From positions 437,280-501,279 of the forward strand of contig CBDBCU010000008.1 in the NCBI GenBank assembly GCA_965203435.1: a DNA stretch of 64,000 nucleotides. Direction: 5' to 3'. Position numbers and translations under genes: made by a program. Positions 1 through 8,615 of this stretch are shown here, piece by piece. Each line of letters begins with the position of its first letter. Position 1 is the stretch's first letter. Origin of the DNA: CBDBCU01 sp965203435. GTDB taxonomy: Bacteria; Chloroflexota; Dehalococcoidia; Lucifugimonadales; UBA3495. The notes below the pieces were generated by a model. That model was not told where the DNA came from. It saw only the letters and a program-made list of their open reading frames with translations, and ran no database searches.

Positions 1-2
1 AC

Positions 3-1712
3 AAAGGCCCCTTTATGCTGCGGGAGCAGTTGGCCGCCGTGTGGGATTTGCCCAAAGAGCAAATCCGCATTAACCCGTGCAGCATTGGCGGCGATTTCGG
101 CGGCAAGGGGTCTTTTATGGATGTGCCGCTGGCCTACTATCTGGCCCAAGCCGCCGGCCGGCCGGTCAAGATGGTGATGGATTACATTCAGGAGCTGATG
201 GCCGGCAATCCCCGCCATCCCGGCGTCATCACCCTGAAAACCGGGCTGAAAAGGGATGGGCGCATTTGGGCGCGGCAGGCCGAAACCGTCTTTAACAGCG
301 GGGCTTACGGCGCTTTCAAGCCGCGGGTGCATCTGCGCGGCGCCGACCACAGCGGCGGCCCCTACCGCATCCCGAATGTCCGCATTGACAGCTTTATGGT
401 CTATACCAACAATGTTCCCTGCGGCCACATGAGGGCCCCGGCCAAACCCCAGGTGACTTTCGCCGTGGAAGCCCACATGGATTTGCTGGCCCGGGAGCTG
501 GGGATGGATCCGTACGAGTTTCGGATGCTGAACATCCTGCAAGAGGGCGACACTAACCCGGTGGGCGAGGAATGGCTTAACATCCGGGCTGGCGATGCCC
601 TGCGGACGGCGGCGGAAACCATCGGCTGGGCTAAGCCCCAGGCCCAGGCTTGGACCGGCCGGGGCTTGGCTATATCCGACCAGCCGCCGGGTTCCGGCCA
701 ATCGGCGGCGACCATTGCCATGGACGCCGCCGGCCAAGCCACCCTGCGGCTGTCTTTGTGGGACACCGGCACCGGGGCCCACACCGTCCTGCGCCAGATT
801 GTGGCGGAAACGCTGACCATCCCGGTCGATGATGTGGGCGTGGTCATTCAGGATACCGACGCGGTGGATTTTGAATCCGGCCCCGGCGGCAGCCGGGTTA
901 CTTACACCACCGGCCAGTCCACCCTGGGCGCGGCCGCGGAACTGCGGGAAAAGCTGACCGTGCTGGCCGCCGAATACACCGGCGGCGCGGCCGATGCCCT
1001 TACCTTGCAGAATGGGCGGTTTATTCCGGCCGCCACTCCCTCCGCTCATCCTGAACTTGTTGAAGGACGGGGCGCAGCCGGCCATCCCGCCCATCCTGAA
1101 TCCGCCGCCCCCTCCGCTCATCCCGCACCTACCACCCCATCCGCTCATCCTGAACTTGTTGAAGGAGGGCCGGGCATATCCCTAAAGGAAGTGGCGGCCC
1201 GGGCCGTAGCCGCCCAGGGCGAACCCTTGACCGGCCATAAAACCTACACCGCGCCGCCCTCGGAATATACCGCCTATTGCGCCCAGGCCGCCGAAGTGGA
1301 AGTCGATCCGGAAACCGGCCAGGTAACGGTCCGCAAGATAGTAACCGCCCACGATGTGGGGACGGTGCTGAACCCTATGACCCACCAGGGGCAGATTGAG
1401 GGCGGCGTTATCCAGGGCTTGGGCTATGCCCTGATGGAGGAAATGGAAACGGCGGCGGGGCAAATCAGCACCCTCAGCCTGGGGGACTACAAAATCCCCA
1501 CCATCAAAGACATCCCGGAACTGGTAACGGTGCTGCTGGAGCCGGCCGGCGGCCCGGCCCCGTTCCAGAGCAAGGGCATTGGGGAAAGCAGCAATACGCC
1601 GGTAGCGGCCGCCATTGCCAACGCCGTCTCCGACGCTATCGGCGGCCGCCCCCTGACCCGCCTGCCCCTAACGGCCGAGCGGGTCCTGGCGGCGCTGCGG
1701 GGGCAGGAATAA
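3..1712 (+). CDS. Molybdenum hydroxylase (xanthine dehydrogenase family) large subunit, 5' end missing
   Basis: The reading frame is open from the window edge, so the N-terminus lies outside. The protein is the molybdopterin-binding subunit of a xanthine/CO/aldehyde oxidoreductase-type enzyme, which hydroxylates a substrate and passes electrons to FAD and FeS subunits. Visible family signatures are GGDFGGKG near the start, the CGHMRAPAKPQ stretch where the family usually has a GxFRGxGxPQ-like motif, and GIGESS near the C-terminus, whose Glu is the conserved catalytic residue. The CoxL AYxCSFR loop is not seen, so CO dehydrogenase is unlikely. Between about 1036 and 1172 the protein carries a low-complexity insert made of in-frame copies of an intergenic repeat. 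The substrate cannot be told from the sequence. Confidence 0.9.
   Translation, partial: KGPFMLREQLAAVWDLPKEQIRINPCSIGGDFGGKGSFMDVPLAYYLAQAAGRPVKMVMDYIQELMAGNPRHPGVITLKTGLKRDGRIWARQAETVFNSGAYGAFKPRVHLRGADHSGGPYRIPNVRIDSFMVYTNNVPCGHMRAPAKPQVTFAVEAHMDLLARELGMDPYEFRMLNILQEGDTNPVGEEWLNIRAGDALRTAAETIGWAKPQAQAWTGRGLAISDQPPGSGQSAATIAMDAAGQATLRLSLWDTGTGAHTVLRQIVAETLTIPVDDVGVVIQDTDAVDFESGPGGSRVTYTTGQSTLGAAAELREKLTVLAAEYTGGAADALTLQNGRFIPAATPSAHPELVEGRGAAGHPAHPESAAPSAHPAPTTPSAHPELVEGGPGISLKEVAARAVAAQGEPLTGHKTYTAPPSEYTAYCAQAAEVEVDPETGQVTVRKIVTAHDVGTVLNPMTHQGQIEGGVIQGLGYALMEEMETAAGQISTLSLGDYKIPTIKDIPELVTVLLEPAGGPAPFQSKGIGESSNTPVAAAIANAVSDAIGGRPLTRLPLTAERVLAALRGQE
1036..1172 (+). repeat. R2 repeats inside the molybdenum hydroxylase gene
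   Basis: Two full copies of the R2 element (core CATCCTGAACTTGTTGAAGG) lie at 1041-1070 and 1140-1166, with a partial copy at about 1089-1105. Both full copies are read in the same frame as SAHPELVEG. Together they add about 45 residues without breaking the host frame. The same element is intergenic elsewhere in the window. Confidence 0.9.
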
Positions 1713-1743
1713 GGCCAGGGATTTGCGTAAGGGGGGCAAGGCT

Positions 1744-3147
1744 ATGCACTTGGTACGGATGAATTTCGGCGGAGTGCCGCCGCTGACGCAGCCGGTCGCG
1801 TTCCGGTTTGACGAACAGGTCAATGTGTTCGTCGGCCCCAACGCCTCCGGGAAAAGCGTCCTGCTGAAACTGCTGGCCGACAACATCACCAGTCCGAAGG
1901 ACGACAGCAAACGGCTGATTCCCCGCGGTCGGGAATACACCGGGATGCAGCTGATCCTCGAGAACGATCCCTACGAAATCGTGGACGACGACCAGCCCCA
2001 ATATCTGCCGCCTAACTTTGTGGCGGCCAGTGATGATTGGCCGGTCTATGGGCCGGAAAAGAACCGGGAGGGGCCAAAACCGCCGGTAGTTTATGTCGGC
2101 GCGGTTCGCGAGGGTTTGCCCGGCATATTCGACCAGCCTGATCCGGACGCTTTTGGCGCGACGGCGGCCGATGCTTTAGAGGGGCCGTTCAGTGGCTCCC
2201 GTACTATGGCCGCCGACCGCCTGTTGGGAAAGGAACTTTGGAGTGCTGACTCTGAGGACTTGCCGCGTTATGCGCGGGTTACGCTGATTGAGGCTATCCG
2301 GTTGGCGGACGCTTGCAGTCAGCAAATTTGCGCCGAAGTGATTCGGGACGCGCGGTCGCATAATTACATACCCGGCTGGGATGTGCGCGGCTATTTGAAT
2401 CATCCCCATCCCAACCTTGATCGCATCCCCATCCTACCCTCGATGGGGATTGACACCACGGACATCCGCAAGTTTGACCACTTGCCCTATGACGAGGAGC
2501 CGTCCTATTCCGCGTACTCGGGGGATCCCGAATCTGTCCCCATTTACCTGGGCTATGCCAGTTCGGGGACGGCGGGGACTTTGCTCTGGATCCGCTGGCT
2601 GGCCCTGAAAATGTTTCATCACTATGGCTTTGCCGAGGATTGGGCGCAGCGGTCGGCTATCCTGCTGATTGACGAAATCGAGAACCACCTGCACCCCACC
2701 TGGCAGCGGCGGGTGATTCCGGCTTTGCAAAAGCACTTTCCCAAGGTGCAGATTTTCGCCACTACCCACTCGCCCTTTGTGGTGGCCGGCCTCAAAAAGG
2801 GGCAGGTGCATCTGCTGCAGCGGGACGCTGAGGGCGTAGTGACGGCAACCACCAACGAGCGGGATGTGATCGGCTGGACGGCGGATGAAATCCTGCAAAC
2901 CCTGATGGGGGTGGACGAGCCGACGGATCAGCTTACCATTGACCGGGCCGCCCGCCTGCGGCAGCTGCGCGGTCAGGAAACCTTGACGCCCGAGGAGGAA
3001 TCGGAACTGAACGAACTGCGCCGCCAGGTAAATGCGAATTTGCTGGCCCGGGGCGGCGATTCGGACAGCGATCTGGAGGATTATGCCAGCTTGATGCGGC
3101 AAGTCCTGCTTGCCCGGCAGTCCGATTTGGCCCAGGAAGGGGATTAG
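1744..3147 (+). CDS. ptuA: AAA/OLD-like ATPase, probable PtuA of a Septu-type defence system
   Basis: This 467-residue ATPase has a Walker A motif GPNASGKS at residues 31-38 and a Walker B/D-loop LLIDEIENHLHP at about 308-320, followed by the TTHSPFV switch typical of OLD/RecF-like ABC ATPases. The C-terminal about 100 residues are charged and helical (EEESELNELRRQ). The start at 1744 was chosen because a purine-rich GGGGGG lies just upstream; a TTG at 1723 is possible. Five bases after its stop begins an HNH nuclease gene. That pairing defines Septu (PtuA senses and oligomerises, PtuB cuts). The function is inferred from this pairing and not from similarity values. Confidence 0.75.
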   Translation: MHLVRMNFGGVPPLTQPVAFRFDEQVNVFVGPNASGKSVLLKLLADNITSPKDDSKRLIPRGREYTGMQLILENDPYEIVDDDQPQYLPPNFVAASDDWPVYGPEKNREGPKPPVVYVGAVREGLPGIFDQPDPDAFGATAADALEGPFSGSRTMAADRLLGKELWSADSEDLPRYARVTLIEAIRLADACSQQICAEVIRDARSHNYIPGWDVRGYLNHPHPNLDRIPILPSMGIDTTDIRKFDHLPYDEEPSYSAYSGDPESVPIYLGYASSGTAGTLLWIRWLALKMFHHYGFAEDWAQRSAILLIDEIENHLHPTWQRRVIPALQKHFPKVQIFATTHSPFVVAGLKKGQVHLLQRDAEGVVTATTNERDVIGWTADEILQTLMGVDEPTDQLTIDRAARLRQLRGQETLTPEEESELNELRRQVNANLLARGGDSDSDLEDYASLMRQVLLARQSDLAQEGD

Positions 3148-3152
3148 CCGGT

Positions 3153-3809
3153 ATGCGCTGGATTGACCGCGGCCCAGAGCCGGCTACCGTTGCCGACTAT
3201 GCCCGGCAATTCACGCCGGGTTGGGTCAACTATTTCAAGAATTCGATTGGCGGCCGGCCGACGGATTCTTATTGGGGAGACTACCGGTCAACCTTAGGGG
3301 CGCGGAGCGGCGACATCTGCTGGTACTGCGAGCGGAATTGCGGCGCCGATGCCGCCGTAGGGTCTGCCGCGCCGACCATTGACCATTTTCGGCCCCTCAG
3401 CCGGTTTCCGCGGTTGGCTTATGCCTGGTCGAACTGGGTTTTCAGTTGCCGCCGTTGCAATCAATTCAAAGGAGACGGCTGGCCGGAAACCGGGTACGTC
3501 GATCCTTGCGCCGCCGTTGTCGCAGAACGGCCGGAGCAGTATTTCGAGTTCGATGCCGGCGATATTATCCCCAAGAACGGACTGGCACCGGCCGAGCAGC
3601 GCAAAGCCTGGGCTACCATTGACGACTTGCGGCTGAATAACCCGGTCCTCAAGGGCTATCGCGAGCGGAAATTGGCGCAATTCTGGAAGGAGTTTAAGGA
3701 TCGCCCGGCGGCTGAAATCGCGGCACGGTTGGATGAGCCGGGGGAGTTTGTCGGGGTGTTTGGGCTGTTTGTGGAATATATGAGCAAGAGGGGGCGGAAT
3801 CCCGGGTAA
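3153..3809 (+). CDS. ptuB: HNH endonuclease, probable PtuB of a Septu-type system
   Basis: The 218-residue protein has a zinc-type HNH layout: CWYC at residues 56-59, IDHFRP at about 75-80 (the catalytic His-containing first strand), and CRRCNQFK at 99-106 followed by YVDPC. This order (CxxCE, HFRP, SCxxCNxxK, DP) is that of the retron/Septu HNH family described by TIGR02646-like models. It is translated right after the ATPase, probably from the same mRNA. In known systems this subunit degrades nucleic acid once the ATPase is triggered by phage infection. No reverse transcriptase lies nearby, so a retron is not supported. Confidence 0.78.
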   Translation: MRWIDRGPEPATVADYARQFTPGWVNYFKNSIGGRPTDSYWGDYRSTLGARSGDICWYCERNCGADAAVGSAAPTIDHFRPLSRFPRLAYAWSNWVFSCRRCNQFKGDGWPETGYVDPCAAVVAERPEQYFEFDAGDIIPKNGLAPAEQRKAWATIDDLRLNNPVLKGYRERKLAQFWKEFKDRPAAEIAARLDEPGEFVGVFGLFVEYMSKRGRNPG

Positions 3810-3812
3810 TGT

Positions 3813-3841
3813 TTGACATATTCCGGCCGGCGGTGTAAAGT
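3813..3841 (+). promoter_or_regulatory. Promoter for VOC gene
   Basis: TTGACA at 3813-3818, a 17-base spacer and TAAAGT at 3836-3841 form a sigma70-like promoter about 35 bases before the VOC start. The same -35/-10 pair recurs upstream of the SDH protease gene on the minus strand. Confidence 0.65.
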
Positions 3842-3874
3842 AGCCTTATTCTACCTAAAAGGAGGAGCGCCGTT

Positions 3875-4360
3875 ATGCCGCAGACTACCGGCTTGGGCCA
3901 TGTCGGCATCTTTGCCGACGACTTTATGAAACAGCGGGACTTTTATTCCCGCGTCATCGGCCTGCAAATCGCCGATGAGAACCTGGAGCGGGGGATGTGC
4001 TTTATGTCCTCGGATCCGGTGTCCGAACACCACGAGTTCGTGGTGATGAAAGGCCGCCAGGCCGCCGCCGACACCAAGACCATCCAGCAGATTTCCTTTA
4101 AGGTGCCGACCATCCAGGATATGCGGGACTATAAGGCCCGCCTGGAGGCGGAAAACATCACCATTGAGCGGATTGTCAGCCACGGCAACGCTTTCGGGAT
4201 GTATTTCTTTGACCCGGAGGGCAATCGGGTGGAGCTTTACTACCGCACCGGCTTTCCCGTTCCCCAGCCCCACGGCGACGCCATCGACCTGGCGCGCTCC
4301 GATGCGGAACTGCTGGCCGACGCCCGCCATCTGCTGATGACCAAGGAACCGGTCAAGTAA
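3875..4360 (+). CDS. VOC (glyoxalase/ring-cleavage dioxygenase-like) protein
   Basis: A 161-residue vicinal-oxygen-chelate fold protein. The first metal-ligand strand GLGHVGIFADDF opens the N-terminal beta-alpha-beta module, HHEFVVMKG follows in the middle, and the C-terminal FFDPEGNRVELYY carries the conserved Glu ligand and the DPEGN turn. The overall look is that of catechol 2,3-dioxygenase-like single-domain members. A strong Shine-Dalgarno (AAAAGGAGG) precedes the ATG. Substrate unknown; it stands alone after its own promoter. Confidence 0.8.
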   Translation: MPQTTGLGHVGIFADDFMKQRDFYSRVIGLQIADENLERGMCFMSSDPVSEHHEFVVMKGRQAAADTKTIQQISFKVPTIQDMRDYKARLEAENITIERIVSHGNAFGMYFFDPEGNRVELYYRTGFPVPQPHGDAIDLARSDAELLADARHLLMTKEPVK

Positions 4361-4374
4361 GGGCCTGTCCCGGG

Positions 4375-4515
4375 ATCCGTTCGGCTGTAAGGTACAAATC
4401 CGTTCACCTTGAGCGGGTTGCGGGGGCCTCCGGCAACCGGTTCGGGGCGGCCCTTCAACAAGTTCAGGGTGAGCGGAATCTTGAATTTCAGGGTGAGCGG
4501 AATCTTGGGATGCCC
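4375..4515. repeat. R2 repeat remnants
   Basis: The 184-base gap holds degraded R2 copies (ACAAGTTCAGGGTGAGCGGA and a shortened second copy reading TTTCAGGGTGAGCGGAATCT). No other gene or site is recognised. Confidence 0.7.
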
Positions 4516-4544
4516 CCGCCACTACCCCCCGGCCCGGTGCTGCG

Positions 4545-5708
4545 ATGCCCATCCTCGGCCGCTTTGCCTACCGCCTTTATGGGGCCGCCGGCAGCCTGCT
4601 GGTGGCATTAGTCGTTATGTTCATCCTCTTTCCGCCCCTCGCCACCGCTTGGCACACCGCCCTGTTCGTCAGCCAGGTGCTGCCCTCCCCGGTCAAACCG
4701 CAAGCCTGGTTCACCGCCGCGCCGCAGCGGCAGCAAGTAACCTATCCGCGGCCCGACGGACAAGGCGCGGCCGATATTTACGCCATTCCGGACGGCCAGC
4801 GGCGGGCCGGCCTGCTGGTCTTTCTGGGGGCCAACGCCGCCGGCCGCGACGATCCGGATGTAGTGAACTTCGGCCAGGCTTTGGCCCGGGCCGGCTTTGC
4901 CGTAATGCTCAGCTGGTCGCCCACGATGGGGGAGCGCAACAATGTGGATCCGGCGGAAATTGACAATCTGGCCTGGGCTTTTCAGCACTTGCGGAGTCAG
5001 GACTATGTCGACCCGGAACGGGTCGGGATGGCCGGCTTTTCGGTCGGCGGCTCCTTTGTGCTGGTCGCCGCCGCCAATCCCCGCATCCGGGACAATGTGG
5101 CCTTTGTCAATTCCTTTGGCGGCTACTATGATGCCCCGGACTTTTTCCGGCAGATTGCCAGCAATTCCAAGTTCAGCGCCGGCAGTCCCCCCGAACCCTG
5201 GACGGTCGACCCGCTGACCCGCCGGGTCTTTGCCAACGAACTGATCGAGGTAGTCAATGACCCGGTGGAACGGCAATTTTTGACCCGCCGCTTTGTGGAG
5301 GGCGCGGCCGATGAGGATGCCGCCGCCCCGGCCGATTGGTCAGAACAAGGCAAACTTTCCCGCCGCATTTTAGAGGGGACGACCCCGGAACAGGCGGCGG
5401 AATTGTTCGAGCAGATGCCGGATTCTTTCCGCCAGGGCTTGGCCGACATTTCCCCCAGCGTCCACCTGCCGCAGGTGCAGGCCCAACTGCTGATTATGCA
5501 TGATGTGGGCGATCCGCTGATCCCGGTAGGCGAATCCCGCCGGCTGATTCAGGCATTGCGGAAATCCGGCCGGCCCGGCGTCCGTTACACCGAAACGGCC
5601 ATCTTTGACCATGTAAGGCCGGGCAGTTCCGGCAACCTGTGGGAACTGGCAAAAGGCGCCGGCCAGCTCTACCGCCATCTATACGGAATAATGCGCTTGG
5701 CGGCGTAA
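4545..5708 (+). CDS. Membrane-anchored alpha/beta hydrolase (dienelactone hydrolase-like)
   Basis: This 387-residue protein starts with a hydrophobic segment (about residues 13-34, GSLLVALVVMFILFPPLA) and is probably anchored in the membrane with its hydrolase domain outside. The nucleophile elbow is GFSVGG (about residue 165). A likely acid is the Asp in HDVGDPLIP and the likely His is in IFDHVRPG near the C-terminus, a full Ser-Asp-His order. No oxyanion or lid signature allows a substrate to be named. It is not in an obvious operon: R2 remnants precede it and R2 copies follow it. Confidence 0.75.
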   Translation: MPILGRFAYRLYGAAGSLLVALVVMFILFPPLATAWHTALFVSQVLPSPVKPQAWFTAAPQRQQVTYPRPDGQGAADIYAIPDGQRRAGLLVFLGANAAGRDDPDVVNFGQALARAGFAVMLSWSPTMGERNNVDPAEIDNLAWAFQHLRSQDYVDPERVGMAGFSVGGSFVLVAAANPRIRDNVAFVNSFGGYYDAPDFFRQIASNSKFSAGSPPEPWTVDPLTRRVFANELIEVVNDPVERQFLTRRFVEGAADEDAAAPADWSEQGKLSRRILEGTTPEQAAELFEQMPDSFRQGLADISPSVHLPQVQAQLLIMHDVGDPLIPVGESRRLIQALRKSGRPGVRYTETAIFDHVRPGSSGNLWELAKGAGQLYRHLYGIMRLAA

Positions 5709-5744
5709 CCGGGAAAATCGGTTTTCCGTTCTGTTGCAGCGTAT

Positions 5745-5850
5745 CATTCCGCTCACCCTGAACTGGTTGAAGGGTCGTCCCGGAACCGGCTAATCCGCTC
5801 ACCCTGAACTGGTTGAAGGGGCATCCTGAACCTGTTGAAGGATGAATACC
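5745..5850. repeat. R2 repeat cluster
   Basis: Three R2-type copies (TGAACTGGTTGAAGGG and TGAACCTGTTGAAGGATG variants) sit in direct orientation between two genes. Confidence 0.75.
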
Positions 5851-5893
5851 CGGCAATAGAACGGAAATCGGGAATTATAGTGAGGTGACCCTT

Positions 5894-6298
5894 ATGTCCG
5901 AACCGCCAGCCCGCTGCGCCGCCTGCGGCCGGGATTTTGAGGATAGGCCCGTTAATCCGGCCGCCAATCCCGCCGCCCGGAATCCTAATCCGCCGGAGCC
6001 GCAAAACTTTGCCGAACGGGGACTCCAGGAACATAACCGATTGCTGGCTGCCTTGTCCGCCCAGTTGGAATCCCTGCCGGCGCGGCTGGCGGCTGGGATG
6101 GCGGAGGATGGGGAATTGCGGGATTTGCTGGCGAGGCTGCGGGATAACCTGCGCCCCCGGCATGGCTTGTGCATTGACGGCAACTGCGTCCTGTGCCGGG
6201 TGCAGGAGGCGGCCATCAAGGAACACGTGGTAGCCTATATTGAGTGGAAAGTCCCCGGCACCACGCAAAAGCTGCGCCAGGCTAGGCAAGGGAATTAA
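5894..6298 (+). CDS. Small CxxC protein of unknown function
   Basis: A 134-residue protein that I do not recognise. It opens with CAACGRDF, a zinc-ribbon knuckle, and has a second Cys group near residue 95-103 (LCIDGNCVLCR), so one zinc site joining the two ends is plausible. The middle is Pro/Asn-rich and then helical. The start at 5894 is preferred to the GTG at 5885 because GAGGTGA lies five bases upstream. The C-terminus (VPGTTQKLRQAR) is basic. Confidence 0.6.
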   Translation: MSEPPARCAACGRDFEDRPVNPAANPAARNPNPPEPQNFAERGLQEHNRLLAALSAQLESLPARLAAGMAEDGELRDLLARLRDNLRPRHGLCIDGNCVLCRVQEAAIKEHVVAYIEWKVPGTTQKLRQARQGN

Positions 6299-6310
6299 CA
6301 GGGCGGCGGG

Positions 6311-6574
6311 TCAGTCCCCAATCAGCCCCCTATCCCGCAGGAGGGCGATGTAGTCGTCCAACCCCAGGGTGCAACGGATAGCGTCCCGCAACTGCGCCGG
6401 GGTCAGGGCCAGCTGCTGGGCAATATGGTAAAAGGGATTGTCCTTGCGACCCTGCGACCGATAGGTAGTGCGGATTTTATGCCCCTGGTAATAGAACTCC
6501 GCCCGCAGATGCCTACCCTGGCGGGTCCGCATCCGGAACTTGGTCACCAGGCGGTCAAACTCCCGATCCGTCAT
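6311..6574 (-). CDS. Small basic protein, possible toxin partner
   Basis: An 87-residue protein rich in Arg (FRMRTRQGRHLRAEFYYQGHKIRTTY) with a helical C-terminus. Its start overlaps the stop of the upstream gene by four bases (ATGA), so the two are translationally coupled. Size, charge and coupling resemble a toxin or DNA/RNA-binding partner in a small two-gene module. I cannot assign it to HicA, RelE or another named family, so the function is open. Confidence 0.55.
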   Translation of the reverse strand: MTDREFDRLVTKFRMRTRQGRHLRAEFYYQGHKIRTTYRSQGRKDNPFYHIAQQLALTPAQLRDAIRCTLGLDDYIALLRDRGLIGD

Positions 6575-6906
6575 ACCTTTTCAATTTTTCCTTGCAGAAC
6601 TTCCCAAACCTCTTGCAGCCCCTTCCCGAGGCGATGCTGATCCTCCTCCAAGGAAAAGTAAAGGTCGGCGATGGCGTAGCGCAGTTCGGCAACGGCTTCG
6701 GCCGCGTCATCGCCATACCCGAACTCGTTCAGCCCCACGGCCTCGGCCAGGATGAAACCCTCGGTCTCAAAGACGACGACCTCGATCGGCGCTTTTACCC
6801 GTAGCCGGTCATCGGCCAGGGATTCCAGCTTAATGCGGGCCGGCAGGGTCAGGGCAGGGGACAGGTCGCCGGTTGCGCGGTCGATAACGCTATGTTCTTG
6901 AGTCAA
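6571..6906 (-). CDS. Antitoxin-like small acidic protein
   Basis: A 111-residue acidic protein. Its core NEFGYGDDAAEAVAEL followed by a helix (LYFSLEEDQHRL) matches the pattern of the gene at 26873-27190 (DEYGYGDTKESALADL and LELRQSLERQ), so both belong to one family of small proteins. The start is TTG at 6906 with GGAGGAGC six bases upstream. It is the first gene of a coupled pair with 6311-6574. An antitoxin role is inferred from size and arrangement only. Confidence 0.6.
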   Translation of the reverse strand: MTQEHSVIDRATGDLSPALTLPARIKLESLADDRLRVKAPIEVVVFETEGFILAEAVGLNEFGYGDDAAEAVAELRYAIADLYFSLEEDQHRLGKGLQEVWEVLQGKIEKV

Positions 6907-6979
6907 AACGCTCCTCCGGAGGCCGGTTGGGGGAAAGGGCGGTTTTGCCGTTGCCGGGGTAGGTCAACGCTTTTTTAAT

Positions 6980-7095
6980 TAACATGGATGAACAGGATAG
7001 ACAGGATTTTAGGTATCTGATTAGAACGGTAATGGCGGTCAACAACCTTTCTATACAGACACCAAATCCTGTCTATCCTGTCTATCCATGTTTGA
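6980..7095. repeat. R3 palindromic element, complete
   Basis: A 110-base inverted repeat: ACATGGATGAACAGGATAGA at the left and its complement TCTATCCTGTCTATCCATGT at the right, with a short AT-rich centre (GATTAGAACGGTAATGG). Half copies occur at 15211-15260 and 17076-17118, and a full copy at 61850-61975. The rest of the gap between 6907 and 7120 shows nothing else. Confidence 0.85.
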
Positions 7096-7120
7096 ATCGG
7101 GAAAGACGGTTGCGGTGGCA

Positions 7121-8128
7121 TTACGCCCCACTTCCCCCATCATCCTCAGCGGCCGGCGGCCTATTATCCTCAACATCAGCCGCCGCCGGCATATCATCAT
7201 CCACTTCAACCGGCGGCGGCGGGGCAAAGGGGGATTGGTAGGGTTCTCCGGCGTCGGCGGCTACGGCGGCGCCCATAGCGGTGATGGCTACTTCAATCTG
7301 GTCATCCTCCGGTTGGCGGGTGGTCAGCCGTTGCAGCCACAGCCCCGGTTGCGCCAGCAGCCGGGCCACCAACCAGCCGGGATGCACCCCGCTGAAACGG
7401 ATGATTTCGTAGCTGACCGCCGCCACGACCGGCAGCAGCAATATCCGGGACAGGATGCGCCATTCCAAATCGGGCCGGCCCAGAAAGGCAAAGACCACTA
7501 CCGACACCAATACCACCGTCAGCAGAAAGGCGGTGCCGCAGCGGGGATGCGGCGTGCCAAACCGGCGGACATTCGCCACCGTCAAAGCCAAGCCCGCCTC
7601 GTAAGCGTGGACCGCCATGTGTTCCGCCCCGTGATAAGCGAATACCCGCCGAATATCCTTGAGCCGCCCGATGCCGCCGATATAGCCCACTAGAATCAGC
7701 AGGCGCAGGCCGCCCTCGATCAGGTTGCTTACTAAATCCGAGGCGATAAAAGGGTCGATCAGTCGCACCAGCAGCAGGGGCAGGACAAAGAAAATCCCGA
7801 TGCCGAGGAGGAGGGATAGGCCCAGGGTAAGGCCCAAGGCCCAGCCGGGAACATCGCCATCGCCGCCATCCTGCTCCTCGCCGGCCAGGACGGCGGAACG
7901 GTTCAGGGCTTTGAGGCCCAGCACCAAAGTTTCCAGCAGGGTCAGTACGCCGCGCAGTAGTGGGATGCGGCGGACGGAGCCGGTAAAGGCGCTGTTCAGG
8001 GGTTCGTGGCAGTGGTAAATGCTGCCGTCGGGCCGCCGCACCGCCAGGCTGAAAAAGCGGCGGCCGCGGATCATCACGCCCTCAATAACGGCCTGTCCGC
8101 CATAGGTGAACCGGGGTTGCTCTGCCAC
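7121..8128 (-). CDS. DUF1385 (YqhQ-like) membrane protein
   Basis: A 335-residue integral membrane protein of the DUF1385 family. The signature YGGQAVIEGVMIRG is at residues 9-22, and the second motif HGAEHMAVHAYE with FGTPHPRCGTAFLL lies in the middle. About five hydrophobic helices follow residue 90. It starts with GTG. The C-terminal tail is acidic and Pro-rich. In many Gram-positive and Chloroflexota genomes this gene lies next to rpmE, as here. Its role is unknown; a metallopeptidase-like activity has been discussed for similar histidine patterns but is not shown. Confidence 0.85.
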   Translation of the reverse strand: MAEQPRFTYGGQAVIEGVMIRGRRFFSLAVRRPDGSIYHCHEPLNSAFTGSVRRIPLLRGVLTLLETLVLGLKALNRSAVLAGEEQDGGDGDVPGWALGLTLGLSLLLGIGIFFVLPLLLVRLIDPFIASDLVSNLIEGGLRLLILVGYIGGIGRLKDIRRVFAYHGAEHMAVHAYEAGLALTVANVRRFGTPHPRCGTAFLLTVVLVSVVVFAFLGRPDLEWRILSRILLLPVVAAVSYEIIRFSGVHPGWLVARLLAQPGLWLQRLTTRQPEDDQIEVAITAMGAAVAADAGEPYQSPFAPPPPVEVDDDMPAAADVEDNRPPAAEDDGGSGA

Positions 8129-8159
8129 TGCTGCGCCGCCTTAAGGCCCGTAACCGGTT

Positions 8160-8555
8160 TTCCCGGGATTGCCGACTTTCCCCGGGATTGTCGACCGTCT
8201 TTCCCGGGATTCTCTACCGTCCTTCCCGCTTACGCGGGAATCCGGGACGGTACTGAAAAGACCAGTCCTTTGCCGCCCAACCGCCGCTGGATTCCCGCTT
8301 ACGCGGGAATGACGGTCGATCGGTGCCGAATTCCCGTTGGCTCCGGGCGGACGGTAAATGCCCTACCGTCCTTCCCGCGCAAGCGGGAATCCAGAAATGC
8401 CGCGGATTCCCCTTGGCATCGGGCGGACGGTGAACGACCTACCGTCCTTCCCGCGTAAGCGGGAATCCAGGACGGTACTGAAAAGACCAGCCCTTTGCCG
8501 CCCAACCTACGCCGTATTCCCGCTTGCGCGGGAATGACGGTAAGGGATGGGCAGG
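8160..8555. repeat. R1 palindromic repeat cluster
   Basis: The 490-base gap between the DUF1385 gene and rpmE holds repeated R1 cores (ATTCCCGCTTACGCGGGAAT, read in both orientations). The linkers between them come from a small set, such as CGGTACTGAAAAGACCAG. No gene is seen. Confidence 0.85.
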
Positions 8556-8615
8556 ACGGTTTATCGATGATTGCCCGCAATTTCCCCGATAGCCAACGGC
8601 CGCCCGGGCGGCCGG

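Noticed and set aside
1744..3809. Retron Ec78-type system
   Set aside because: No reverse transcriptase or msr/msd-like region in the flanks; Septu fits better.
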